A stretch of 64,000 nucleotides of DNA, taken from contig JAGTJU010000002.1 in NCBI GenBank assembly GCA_022184915.1, positions 620,001-684,000 of the forward strand, written 5' to 3'. A program made the translations under genes and the position numbers. The first letter of the stretch is position 1. Each line of letters opens with the position of its first letter. The notes beneath the pieces are model-generated. The model made no database searches. It was not told where the DNA came from and saw nothing but the letters and a program-made list of their open reading frames with translations. Below, one piece after another: positions 34,703-44,442 of the stretch. This DNA is from Myxococcales bacterium. Lineage in GTDB: Bacteria; Myxococcota_A; Polyangia; Fen-1088.

Positions 34703-37103
34703 TCAACGCAGGCTGTCCCAGTCGCCCCCGGGCCACATGGTCTTGCCCCAGTCGATGAGACGGGTGAGCTGGGCCTCGTCGGCGCCTGCCTGCCTGAAAG
34801 CGCGGGATCATCGTGAACCAGCAATCGGCGTAGCGCTGCTCGTGATGAGCCGCCGCGAGGCTCTTGTTGGTAACCAGCTTGGGGACGTAAGACGCCGGCT
34901 CGAGGTTCGCGTCTTCCGTGGCAGTCATGCTTCCCGTGGGGGCGCGCTGCCAAGTGGACGCGTCGAAACGCTCGAAGAGATCCATCGTTGCCCGCAAGAG
35001 GGCGGTGAGCACGCTGCGCCTTTCTTCGACGGGTAGCGCCTCGAAGACCTTGCCTTGTCCCGTGCCCGACGCCCAGCGTACGGGGTGCATTTGGCGAAAC
35101 CCCCAGGTCGCGGACGACGGTGTCTGGTGCTGGAAACGCTGAAGCATCTCGGCGATGGTGCCCGCCAGGCGGACCGGGTGCGCCGGCCCTCCGTAGCTGT
35201 GCAGATCGGCGATGTGGTTGGCTTGGTAGTTCCAGTCGACGGGTGAGAGCGTGGGCTCTGCGAAGCCTCGTCCGGCGTTCAAGACGACTTGAAGTTCGTA
35301 CCACGCCGTCGAGAAGTACTTCCCCACGAGCTCGCTTTGATACGAAAAGTGTGTGTTGTCATGGGCCGCGCGATGGGGCGCCAGCTCGAACACGTTGCGG
35401 GCCTGGGTGAGCCACGAGCGCGGCTCGGCGGTCGGGCCCCGGAGCTCCTGGGCGCGGCCTTCGAGACCGAAGCCGTGTACGAGCTCCCACTGCTTCACCG
35501 AGGACCAGTGGCGCAGCGAACGGTTGGCCACCTCGCGATCGACCGAGCGAACGGACGGCCCTTCGTAGACGAGCAGGTTCATGCCCGAAACCGCCATGCT
35601 GAGCGCGCCTTCGTAGGTCTCCTCGAAGTCCACGAGGTCGATCAAGCGCCCCCCGGCATGGGAATGAACACGCCCCGCGAAAAAGTCGAGCTTGGTCAGG
35701 CCACCTCTCAGGTCGCCCGCGGCCAGCTTGGCGCGTGCGTCTTCATACGCGGCGAAGGGCGCCGTAGTCCCGATCTCGTAGCCGGGGCGCTCGAAGCGGG
35801 AGCCAAAGACGTCGAGCGGATGCACTTCGGGCAGCCAGTCGTTCCAGTCGGGCAGCTGGAGGGCCACGGGCAGCGTGCGGTGGTTCACGTCGCCACCCGG
35901 GGACAGCGCTGCCGCGAGCAGCGCGGTTGTGGGTTCGCCCTCGGCGAGGTTGCCCAGCGTGCTCACATCCTCCTCGGCCACCGCGTCGACGCCCGCACCG
36001 GCCGCCCACACGAACACGGGCTCGTCATCGAGGCCGGGTCCCGGCTGGTAGGGGGGGTTCCAGGGGCGGCCCCAGCGCGTGGGCGAAACGCCGCTGGCGC
36101 GCGCAAGCTCCCGGCCGCGGTCGCGCACGTAACTGGCGATGAGTTGTCCCTCGCGTGCAGACAAGCCGTGGAACTGGCTGCGCGCTTCGATCGACCAGTT
36201 CGAGAAGTTGAAATACGCCAAGTCGCGGCCGTCCTGGGCGTGGCAATCAGCGCAGCTGGCCAGGAGCTTTTTGTTGGGCGCCAGCGGGCTTTCCACCAGG
36301 ATGCGGGCCTCGAAGAGCGCCTTGCCCTCTGCGATGCTGTCCGGGCTATCGTGGGGGGGCCGCCAGGAGGCCGGATCGTCGTGCGCGAAGACGCTCGCAG
36401 GTACGAGCGGCTGGTTCGCCTCGTCGAGGAAGTTCACCTCGAGCACGCGCCACCCGCTGGTCTGCCCATCGGTGGCCTCGAAACGAAAGCGCAGCTCGTT
36501 GTCGCCCGCGCGGGGGCCGGGGGCGCCGAGCGCGTCGATGTCCAAGCGCAGCCTCACCGTGTGGTACGCCCCGCTGAGACAGCCGTAGGCGGCCTCGTGC
36601 GCCGCGCAAGTGACGTTGGCATTCACGAGCCCCACGAAAGGCCCGCCATTGAGGCTGACGCTGGCTTTGGGACCCCGCTGGGGCTGCACGCTGGCGTCCT
36701 CGAAGGCGGCCCGGTGGGTCCGGAGCGCCAGGCGCGTCGCGCGCCCCTCGGGCAGAGGAAGCGCGATTGTCTGGGTGTACCCGGGTGCCCCCAGAACCTC
36801 GACAGGCAAGACCACGGTGGCGATGCCGGTGCCCCCCGCGATGCCCCCGGTGCCCCCGCTTCGCCCGCCTCCGACGCCGCCGCCCGCAGGCTCGCCTCCG
36901 CCCGCGCCTCCGCGCCCCGCCGTGGGTTCTGACGGCCCTTCGCCTCCTTGCCCCCCACACGATGCCATTTCCTCGCAGGGGGCCTCGGCTGCGCCCGTGT
37001 GGCCCTGGCAGGCGGCCAGAAGGCCCACCGCCGCGTGAAAGCAAACGCTAAGCGAGACCAGCGACGGGGGCAGCCGCAAACCAACACGCGGAGCAAGGCG
37101 CAT
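34703..37103 (-). pseudogene. Large cytochrome-c-motif lipoprotein, frameshifted near the end by an AGGC repeat
   Basis: About 800 aa from ATG 37103. Lipobox at LLAAC, then a Gly/Glu-rich linker, a beta-rich domain, and a haem-binding CADCHAQDG (Cys284, Cys287, His288) in a long C-terminal domain (FEETYEGALSMAVSGMNLLV, SYQSELVGKYFSTAWYELQV). After ADCWFTMIPRFQ the frame is lost at three tandem AGGC units (34784-34795, minus-strand reading). With two units the protein would continue AGADEAQLTRLIDWGKTMWP and stop at 34703. As read, it runs on in a Arg-rich wrong frame to 34620, into the convergent lipoprotein gene. Only ~25 residues are affected, so the product may still work. Not a named family to me. 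Confidence 0.72.
34784..34795. repeat. Three tandem GCCT/AGGC tetranucleotides at the frameshift point
   Basis: GCCT x3 at 34784-34787, 34788-34791 and 34792-34795. Loss of one unit restores the C-terminal frame of the minus-strand gene. Tetranucleotide tracts are classic slippage sites, though three units is short. Confidence 0.6.
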
Positions 37104-37145
37104 CGTCACAGCTTGCCACGAAACGGGCCCGCGTTGCGGGCGTCG

Positions 37146-38499
37146 TCAGCGGACCCACAGCTCCACTTCGCAGGCCCCCTCGAGTCCCTCCCACGAAGGG
37201 AACCCCGTGCCGGAGAGACTCCCGCTCCAGGGACGCTTCGCGCCGACGGCATAAAAGAAAAGGGGCGACTTGACGGAGCCGTCGATGAACGACGATTCTC
37301 CACCCCCGCCCACCGTACTTCTCTCGAGCCCGCCCCAGGCGTTGCTCTGGGCCTCGATCGCGATGGGTTTGTACCCGTTCACGTTCTCGAGGCGGGTGGG
37401 ATTGCTGAGCTGGCTCCAAACGTTGCGCCTCGGCAAACCCGGCCAGACCAGCCTGAACTCCAGGCGCTCGCCGCGGCGAAAGTGCTCGAGCGACGAGAGC
37501 ACGGAGTACTTCGGGGCAAAGGGGTCCTTGCGGTGGGCCTCCTGCGCCTCCTTGTCGTCGTCGAAGTAGGCCTGGACGCGGTCGGTGCAGGCGCCCTCCT
37601 TCGTTTTCGGCAGAACGTGCCGGAACACCCGTGTCCATCCTCTACCGTCGCGATCTGTGCCCTGGGAGCGCAAGTCGCAGTACACCACCCAGGGCTTGCC
37701 CTCGAAGTCGATCTCGTAGAGTCCACTTGGGGCCTTGGCCCGGCTTTGCGCGATCTCCAGGCAGGTGCGCGGCGCGCGCTCGATCGGCGAGCAGTCGCCA
37801 TCAGAGGCGGCGGTCGCGCCGATCGGGCAGCAACCGTCCTGGGCGCCGGCCACCTTGGCCTGCGGAGCGGTAAACGCAGGTACTTCCGCACGTCGTGGGA
37901 ACACGCACGTCGTTCGTACACGCGTCTCCGTCGTCGCAAGCCGCTTCGTCCGTGTGAGGTTGGTGACAGGAGAGCGGAGGGGGGGGAGGAGGCATGACGA
38001 CCGGAGGCTCGTCACCGCCTGCGTCGGGCGGCGGGGGCTTGACCTCCGGAGGCGGATCACTGGCGTCCGGGGGCGGTTCGACCCCGCCGGCGTCCGGGGG
38101 CGGGGGAGCGGGCGGGGGAGGCGCCGGGGGCGCGGGTGTTTCTCGGCAGTCGGCCTCCGTGCACCGGAGCCTTAGCGTGATGCGCGTTTCGCCCTCCCGC
38201 CTTTGGGTCAGCTGTGTCTCTGCCGTGGCAACCACGCCCCGCTGGCTCGAGGCGGTGAGGAAGAGCTGAATCGGATAACGAGCCTCGTCCGTAAACGTGA
38301 GCCCAAGTGTCAAGGGAAGCGTGGAGTTCGCTCCGTTGATCTCGAACCTGTGGGTTCTTGCCTTGCCGCCCGCGTCCTCAGCCTTCACGTCGATGGCGGT
38401 CAACTGCAAGGTTGCGTCGCCTTCAGCCACCAACGTGACGTGCACGCCTTCGTCCTGGCACGACGTCGCCGCAGCGAGCGAAATCACAACTAGCCCCAT
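37146..38499 (-). pseudogene. Fibrinogen-like-domain lipoprotein, single frameshift
   Basis: The first part (from ATG 38499; lipobox LAAATSC) is a beta-sandwich-like region, a long Pro/Asp linker and a Cys-rich myxobacterial motif (CDDGDACTNDVRVPTTCGSTC). Near 37865 the frame shifts. The downstream frame gives GCCPIGATAASDGDC and LYEIDFEGKPWVVYCDLRSQ ... GRGWTRVF, the start of a fibrinogen-related domain, ending at 37146. One indel around 37860-37870 joins both. Start choice is uncertain (ATGs at 38577, 38562 and 38553 are in frame). The gene may be a pseudogene or a sequence error. Confidence 0.65.
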
Positions 38500-38645
38500 G
38501 CGGGCAGGAGATGACCAAAATGACCACGATCCCCGTTCTTTTCGTGCAGACATCGAGCTCATTGGTAGTGGTTGCATGTGGTATGAATGGTAAGCTAACG
38601 CTAAACGAACCGTCGGGCGTTTCGCCAGCTTCAATGGCGTGAAAC

Positions 38646-40100
38646 ATGGACCGCGAGAAATCAAGCCAGGTTGTTCGGCTGGGCGACGACGCTGAACTTT
38701 CGTCAAGCCCGCAGCCTTGCGTCGCCCGCGGCGAGCCCGCGCTTCTCGCGGGGGACATGGTGGCCAACAAGTACGAGGTCTTGCGCCTCGTGGCGGTGGG
38801 CGGCATGGGAGCCGTCTACGCCGTTCGTCACTTGGATCTCGGAAAAGACGTCGCGCTCAAAATCATGGGGGCGGGCAGTGGCCACAAGGCCCATGATGTC
38901 GAGCGTTTTCGGCGCGAGGCCAAGGCCGCCGCGCGCATGTCCTCGGAGCGCATCGTGCGCGTGTACGACGTCGACCGTACTGCCGAAGGCCTCTCGTACC
39001 TCGTGATGGACCTCTTGGACGGGCAGCCGCTGTCGCGGGCGCTCGAGCAAGGCCTCGTCTTTTCCGAGCTGCGCGCCGCTTCCTACGTGATGCAGCTGTG
39101 CGAAGCCCTCGAAGAAGCGCATCGGCACGGCGTCATCCATCGCGACGTCAAGCCCGCGAACCTCATGGCCTGCGGGGAAACCTTCGGCCCTCCTGGGTCG
39201 GGGCAGGAGTCCGCGCCGGTGCGTCTCAAGCTGCTCGACTTCGGCGCGGCGAAGTTCAAGGACGAGGGTGGCACCCCGCCGCCCGAGGCCCCCTCCGAAC
39301 CCGGGTCTTTCTCCGGTGCGCAGGGGATGGTCAACGGAGGCTTCACCGTATTCAACGACGCCATGGTCCCGGGAACGCCCGCGTACATGTCACCCGAACA
39401 GTACATGCGCCCTTCCGAGGTGACGGCCGCTGCCGACATTTGGGCTGCGGGGATCGTCCTCTTCGAGCTGGTCAGGGGCCGCCCACCTTTCGAGGCCCGC
39501 GACGTGGGAGCGCTGGCCGAGGCGATCGTGCTCGACCCACCTCCGCTTCACGAGATCGCCGACACGAAGCTGCGGGCGGTGATCGCACGCTGCCTGGAAA
39601 AAGAGCCAGGTGCTCGCTTCTCATCGGCCACGGAGCTACGCGGAGCGCTGGCCGCCCTGTGGGAAGAGACCCGTGAGCCCGCCGCACCCACGCCCACGCC
39701 CATCGAAGTCCCCGTGAAGCTCGGGACGAAGGGCCGTGGCCGGCGGCGGGCTCTCGTCGCGGCCCTGGTCACCGCGGTGGGTGCGACAGCCTTTTGGCTG
39801 GCGTCGCGTGCCCCCGTTTCTTCGCCCACCGCCACCGTCGAACTGCGGCCGGAGCCTCCCGCAGCGTCTCCCGCGCTGCGTGCGGAAGAAGCGCCCCGCG
39901 CGGTGGACCCTGCCACGGAAGCGGCATCTTCCTCCGAAGACGTGGCCGCTGCGGAGGAGCCCCTGGCACCAGGCTCAATCCCAACCGCCGAAGGCGTGCG
40001 CCCGGCGCCGAAGACGCTGGTGAAGGAGGGCCGCACCCGCGGGTCCGAGGACACGCGCGCTTCCCAGAGGCAAGGGCCGAGCCCCCTGCCCTTGTTCTAA
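38646..40100 (+). CDS. Membrane-anchored Ser/Thr protein kinase (PknB-like)
   Basis: 484 aa. Kinase domain ~40-330 with Gly loop VAVGGMGAVYA, Lys in DVALKIM, HRDVKPAN, LLDFGAAK and an APE-like MSPEQ. There is an insertion of ~45 residues after the DFG motif (rich in Pro/Gly/Ser). One helix at ~366-388 anchors it; the outside is a low-complexity Ala/Pro/Glu tail. All catalytic residues are present. The next gene (TPR/PEGA protein) starts 12 bases later and is probably the cotranscribed partner. It diverges from the fibrinogen-like lipoprotein. Confidence 0.92.
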   Translation: MDREKSSQVVRLGDDAELSSSPQPCVARGEPALLAGDMVANKYEVLRLVAVGGMGAVYAVRHLDLGKDVALKIMGAGSGHKAHDVERFRREAKAAARMSSERIVRVYDVDRTAEGLSYLVMDLLDGQPLSRALEQGLVFSELRAASYVMQLCEALEEAHRHGVIHRDVKPANLMACGETFGPPGSGQESAPVRLKLLDFGAAKFKDEGGTPPPEAPSEPGSFSGAQGMVNGGFTVFNDAMVPGTPAYMSPEQYMRPSEVTAAADIWAAGIVLFELVRGRPPFEARDVGALAEAIVLDPPPLHEIADTKLRAVIARCLEKEPGARFSSATELRGALAALWEETREPAAPTPTPIEVPVKLGTKGRGRRRALVAALVTAVGATAFWLASRAPVSSPTATVELRPEPPAASPALRAEEAPRAVDPATEAASSSEDVAAAEEPLAPGSIPTAEGVRPAPKTLVKEGRTRGSEDTRASQRQGPSPLPLF

Positions 40101-40112
40101 GCCCTGACGGTC

Positions 40113-40997
40113 ATGAACGTTCCCAAGTTGCTCGTCGTCGCGCTCGTGTGTGTGCCCCTCGTGAGGCGGGGCGTTGCGTGTGCCCAGGAGGGCGCGGTCT
40201 CCCCGGAAAAAGCGGAGGCGCCCGCGTCCGTGCGCTCGTGCTACGAGCTGCCCTTGCTGCGCTGTTTGGGCCCGGAGGCCCGCGCCGCCTACGTGAAGGG
40301 CAAAGCGTCCTTCGGCGCGCAGAGGTACCTCGAGGCCTTGCAGGGCTTTGAGGAGGCTTACCGTCTTCAGCCCGATCCCCGGTTGAAATGGAACCGCGCC
40401 GCGACCCTCGTGGAACTCGGGGATCACGTTCAAGCGGCGCGCGAGCTCGACAGCCTGGTCGAGGCTGATGCCGCGTTGCCGGCCCACGAGTCGCTGCGGG
40501 CCGATGCCCTGCGCGCGCTCGAGGGCCTCGAAAAGTACGTGCGGACGCTCAAACCCGTGGTCAGCCCCCCAGGAGCTTCGGTGCATGTCGATGGCGCCTT
40601 CGTGGGAACGGCGCCCCTCGAGCGCCCGATCCGTTTGGATCAAACCCGCCCGCATGTCCTGGTCGTCAGGGCCCCTGGCTACGACGAGCACGTGTTCGAT
40701 TTGGCGATCTCGGATCCCTTGCCAGAGCAGATTGCCCTGGTTCCGTCGGGCGCGGTGCCCGGCCCGGGCGTGCCGGGGCTCCCCGCGATGGCGATCGCTC
40801 CTCCGGTCGAGCGAGCGGCACCGGGTGAGCCCGAGGCGGCCGGTGTGACCGAAGCGCGGGCCTCCTCATCCTCGCGCGCCCTTGTCTGGGGCGGGGTGGG
40901 CCTCCTCACGCTCCTGGCGGCTGCCGGCGCCTTTGTACTGCTCAGCCGGGACGCGGAACCCACCGAGCCCGATCTTGGCCGTGTCACGCTCTTCTGA
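40113..40997 (+). CDS. TPR- and PEGA-domain envelope protein
   Basis: 294 aa. Signal peptide (residues 1-24), TPR-like repeats (AYVKGKASFGAQRYLEALQG; DPRLKWNRAATLVELGDHVQ), then a PEGA module (VVSPPGASVHVDGAFVGTAP) and a C-terminal helix (~258-280). Such proteins are typical companions of myxobacterial kinases. PEGA domains are thought to bind at the cell surface. Operon with the kinase just upstream. Confidence 0.82.
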   Translation: MNVPKLLVVALVCVPLVRRGVACAQEGAVSPEKAEAPASVRSCYELPLLRCLGPEARAAYVKGKASFGAQRYLEALQGFEEAYRLQPDPRLKWNRAATLVELGDHVQAARELDSLVEADAALPAHESLRADALRALEGLEKYVRTLKPVVSPPGASVHVDGAFVGTAPLERPIRLDQTRPHVLVVRAPGYDEHVFDLAISDPLPEQIALVPSGAVPGPGVPGLPAMAIAPPVERAAPGEPEAAGVTEARASSSSRALVWGGVGLLTLLAAAGAFVLLSRDAEPTEPDLGRVTLF

Positions 40998-41059
40998 GCG
41001 GCTCGAATCGACGACGACGTGCTCCTGACATCCGGCCTTCGCCTGTTACAGTAGGCCTC

Positions 41060-41542
41060 ATGAAGGTTGCCGCCCAGAAGGTCGTTACGATCACCTACAC
41101 ACTGAAGGACGAAAAGGGCGAGGTGCTCGACACCTCCGAGGGGCGGGAGCCCATGGCCTACCTGCACGGGGCCGCCAACATCGTGCCCGGGCTGGAAGCC
41201 GCGCTCGAGGGCAAGGAAGCGGGCGAGAGCCTGGAGGTCACGTTGCCGCCCGAGCAGGGCTACGGCGTGCGCGACGAACAGGCCATCCGGAACGTGGCCA
41301 CCCGAAAGTTGTCTCCCGACCGCAAGGTGGCGGTGGGCGAGCGCTACCGGGTCTCGACGCCCGAGGGGGGCCGCATCGTGACCGTGCTCTCCGTCAAAGG
41401 CGACTACGCCACCATCGATGCCAACCATCCGCTTGCGGGGATCACCCTGCATTTTGCGGTGTCGGTGGTCGACGTGCGAGACGCCAGCGCCGAGGAAGTT
41501 GCCCACGGCCACGTGCACACGCCCGGCGCACATCACCACTAA
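41060..41542 (+). CDS. slyD: FKBP-type peptidyl-prolyl isomerase, SlyD-like
   Basis: 160 aa. FKBP core at both ends (VTITYTLKDEKGEVLDTSEG; GITLHFAVSVVDVRDAS) with the IF chaperone insert between (RNVATRKLSPDRKVAVGERY). The C-terminal tail AHGHVHTPGAHHH is His-rich, as in SlyD where it binds Ni2+/Zn2+. Folding helper in the cytoplasm, possibly with a metal-delivery role. Confidence 0.93.
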   Translation: MKVAAQKVVTITYTLKDEKGEVLDTSEGREPMAYLHGAANIVPGLEAALEGKEAGESLEVTLPPEQGYGVRDEQAIRNVATRKLSPDRKVAVGERYRVSTPEGGRIVTVLSVKGDYATIDANHPLAGITLHFAVSVVDVRDASAEEVAHGHVHTPGAHHH

Positions 41543-41653
41543 ACGCGCAACGCGGTTCAGGACGTGCTTGGGTCCTGACGCCTCCGTTTCGTCGTTGCGG
41601 CCCGCGCAGGGGCCCGCATCTGTGTGATAGTGTTTCACGCAAGGTGGCAGACG

Positions 41654-44164
41654 ATGAAGCCGACGGCTGCGATTTTGGAGCAAGAGCTGAAGGACGCCCG
41701 GGCCCGGGAAGACGAGTACCGGGTGCGTCTGGCCCGCCATCGTGAACTGTCACGCAAGCTGCGCGCGCAGTCCGACGCTTTGCGGGCAGCGCTGCGAACC
41801 GCAGACGAAGGGCCGCTCGACCTCGACCGCCTGCTCGAGGCGGTGGGGCGGCTCTCGAGCCAAGCGCTGGGTGTGCCACGAACCAGTGTGTGGCTCTTCG
41901 ACGAGCGGCACCAGAACCTGGTGTGCCGCTGGCAGCTGCCCGAGCGCGACGAAGGGCCCCGCCTCGCGATCGCCGTGGCCAGCGCCCCGCGCTACGTGAA
42001 CGCGATCAGGGGCACGGGGGTGAACGCGGTGGCGGTGGCAGACGTCTTCGCCGATGCGCGGACCGCTGAGCTGCACGACTATCTTCGACGCCACGATGTG
42101 GGCGCCCTGCTCGACATCCCGATCGTGGGGCCGGGGGCCGTTCACGGCGTGGTCTGCCACGAACACCAGGGCGGGACGCGGGACTGGCACGAAGCGGAGA
42201 TCGACTTTGCCACCGACGTGGGCGCTTTGGTTGCCCTGTTGCTCGAAGCCGAGCGGCGAAGAGACGCCGAACGGATGGCCCGCGGCACCGAGGCGAAGTA
42301 CCAGAACCTGGTCGAAAAACTGCCGGTGGTGGTCTATTCGTTCGACTACAACACGGCAGAGCTCGATTACCTGAGCCCGCGCATGCAAGACCTTGCGGGG
42401 CATCCTCCCGAGCACTATCTGGCGGCAAACGGCGTGGAGCGCTGGAGCGCCACGATGGCCCCTGAAGATCGGCCCTTGGTGCAGCGTCGTTTTTCCCCGC
42501 GCCACGGCGAGGTGCCCGAACCCGAGCTGGTTTATCGCATCAACCACCCCGAAAAAGGGCGCCGCTGGATCCGGGATACCTGTGCTCTGATTCGGGACGC
42601 GCGGGGAAAGCCCTTTGCGGTCCAGGGAACCTTGGCCGACATCACCGAGCTACGGCAGGCCGAGCTGTGGCGAGCCGAGGCGGAGCGCCGGTACCAGGCG
42701 CTGCTCGAAAACGTCGACGTGCTGGGCATGGTGATGGCGCCCGATGGGCGCCTGCAGTTCGTGAACGACGGCTTCGTACGTGCCACTGGTTTTTCTCGTG
42801 AAGAGGCGCTGGGGGCGGATGCCTTTACGCTGCTCTTGCCTGCCGAAAGCGTTGCTTCGTTCCGCGACCCCTTCGTCGCGGCGTTGTCACAGGGGCAGGT
42901 GCAACCCCGCATGGAGGTGCAGATCCGGAGCGCGGCGGGGCGCCTCGTGCGGGTGCTGTGGACCCATACCCTGCTGCGCGACCCCGATGGTGAGGTGAGC
43001 GGGGTCTGTAGCTTGGGGGTGGACATCACCTTGCGCGTGGCCGAAGAAAACGCGGCCCTGGAAGAGCAGAAGATGGAGAGCCTCGGGCGCCTGGCTGCGA
43101 GCGTGGCGCACGACTTCAACAACCTCCTCACGGTCATCAGCGCGGAGGTCGAATTGCTCGACCCAGGGGCGGAGGCCACGCAGGCCCGGACGCAGATCCT
43201 CGAGGCGGTGGGGCAGGCGCGTTCGCTGACGCGTGCGCTGCTGGCGTATGCCCGTCGAGAGACGATCGCGCCCACGCTCGTGAGCGTGGATGAGCTCATC
43301 ACGAACAGCGCGGTTTTGTTCGAGCGTATGGTGGGCCGCGGCGTGACCTTGACCCTGGTGGCGGGGGCGAAGGGGGCCGAGGTGGTGATGGATCCGTCGC
43401 AGCTTCGTCAGCTCATCGCAAACCTGGTGGTGAACGCGGCTGACGCCACCCGGGGCCATGGCAATCAGGTTCGTCTTTCCACCGCCGTGGTCTTGATGGA
43501 AGCCGATCAGGCCCGCGCGAAGGGGCTCGCGTCCGAAGGCGACTTCGTCATCTTGCGCGTGGCTGACGATGGGCCCGGCGTCACCACGGAGGTCGCCGAC
43601 AGGATCTTCGATCCCTTCTTCACGACCAAGCCCGACGGTACGGGGTTGGGCTTGGCGATGTGTGATTCGATCGTGCGGCGGGCGGCAGGACGTATCGAGG
43701 TCAGCAATACGCCGGGTCAGGGGGCGGTCTTTTCGGTGTACCTGCCCATCGCGCGGTGGGCTGAGTCCCGCAAGGCGCAGGCTCCCAAGGTCCCTCCCGC
43801 GACGGCCCTGGTCCCGGCGGGAAGGCGCGTCGTGCTGGTGGTCGAGGACGTGGAGCCGGTGCGCAATCTCGTGGTGAGGATTCTGTCTGAAGAGGGACTC
43901 GACGTGCTCGAGGCGCCCGATCTCGCCACCGCGAGCCAGCGGCTGCGCGAGCAGAAAATCGACCTCATCCTGGCCGACGGGCGTTTGCCGGACGGCGACG
44001 GCGCGGCGTGGGCGGCGGCGTGCCTTTCCGGAGGCCGCGTGAGCGGCGTGGTGGTCATGGTGAGTGGCCCCTCGATCGTGAGCTTCGCTGGGCCCTACGC
44101 CGTGTTGCCCAAGCCGTTCCGCCTCCCTGCGCTCGTCGAGACCGTCAAGCGCGTTCTGGCGTAA
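41654..44164 (+). CDS. Hybrid histidine kinase (GAF-PAS-PAS-HisKA-HATPase-REC)
   Basis: 836 aa from ATG 41654, which has AAGGTGG upstream; GTG 41624 is an alternative. Coiled-coil start, GAF (~50-205), two PAS domains (~215-340 and ~345-470), HisKA with His486 (SVAHDFNNLLTVI), HATPase (ADDGPGV, GTGLGLAM) and a C-terminal receiver with Asp775 (ADGRLPDG). No membrane helix, so a cytoplasmic sensor. The receiver lacks the usual Pro-Asp pair order but keeps the Asp. An orphan kinase: no separate output regulator is adjacent. Confidence 0.93.
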   Translation: MKPTAAILEQELKDARAREDEYRVRLARHRELSRKLRAQSDALRAALRTADEGPLDLDRLLEAVGRLSSQALGVPRTSVWLFDERHQNLVCRWQLPERDEGPRLAIAVASAPRYVNAIRGTGVNAVAVADVFADARTAELHDYLRRHDVGALLDIPIVGPGAVHGVVCHEHQGGTRDWHEAEIDFATDVGALVALLLEAERRRDAERMARGTEAKYQNLVEKLPVVVYSFDYNTAELDYLSPRMQDLAGHPPEHYLAANGVERWSATMAPEDRPLVQRRFSPRHGEVPEPELVYRINHPEKGRRWIRDTCALIRDARGKPFAVQGTLADITELRQAELWRAEAERRYQALLENVDVLGMVMAPDGRLQFVNDGFVRATGFSREEALGADAFTLLLPAESVASFRDPFVAALSQGQVQPRMEVQIRSAAGRLVRVLWTHTLLRDPDGEVSGVCSLGVDITLRVAEENAALEEQKMESLGRLAASVAHDFNNLLTVISAEVELLDPGAEATQARTQILEAVGQARSLTRALLAYARRETIAPTLVSVDELITNSAVLFERMVGRGVTLTLVAGAKGAEVVMDPSQLRQLIANLVVNAADATRGHGNQVRLSTAVVLMEADQARAKGLASEGDFVILRVADDGPGVTTEVADRIFDPFFTTKPDGTGLGLAMCDSIVRRAAGRIEVSNTPGQGAVFSVYLPIARWAESRKAQAPKVPPATALVPAGRRVVLVVEDVEPVRNLVVRILSEEGLDVLEAPDLATASQRLREQKIDLILADGRLPDGDGAAWAAACLSGGRVSGVVVMVSGPSIVSFAGPYAVLPKPFRLPALVETVKRVLA

Positions 44165-44221
44165 GCGCCAATCGTCCCGCCGCTGCGGCCGTCTCCTTGC
44201 GCTGCGCACGGCAGCGGAAGC

Positions 44222-44295
44222 CCCCGGGGCACCGCCTTCTTCTGACGCTCTCGCGATCTTTGCTGATTTTCCCCAAACCCGTGGGTGCCCCGGGG
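44222..44295. repeat. 12-bp perfect inverted repeat with a 50-base loop
   Basis: CCCCGGGGCACC (44222-44233) and its exact reverse complement GGTGCCCCGGGG (44284-44295) lie in the gap after the hybrid kinase. The loop is too long for a simple terminator; each arm is itself partly palindromic (CCCCGGGG). Could be paired operator sites or a bidirectional terminator. The rest of the 44165-44442 gap holds only the motif at 44326. Confidence 0.55.
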
Positions 44296-44325
44296 AGGGT
44301 GAAGATATTCCCTTGGTCATTTATA

Positions 44326-44340
44326 TGCAAGTGGATTGCA
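44326..44340. promoter_or_regulatory. Candidate metal-regulon operator (copy 3, perfect palindrome)
   Basis: TGCAAGTGGATTGCA is a perfect inverted repeat of TGCAA with a 5-base centre, 102 bp before the AztD-like start. Related sites lie at 26921 and 34146. It is the best of the three copies. Confidence 0.55.
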
Positions 44341-44442
44341 GATCCAGTTCAGGTGTTGTAGCTCTGTCGACACACTTGGGTGAGGCGGTCCTGTTCGTGG
44401 GGCCGCGATGGGATCATGCAAACGAAGGAAGAAGGATCGAAG

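Noticed and set aside
35289-36932. Open frame of 547 codons antisense to the cytochrome-type lipoprotein
   Set aside because: It covers a gene with a lipobox and a CxxCH motif on the other strand, lacks any recognisable domain, and is rich in Arg/Gly as expected for an antisense frame.
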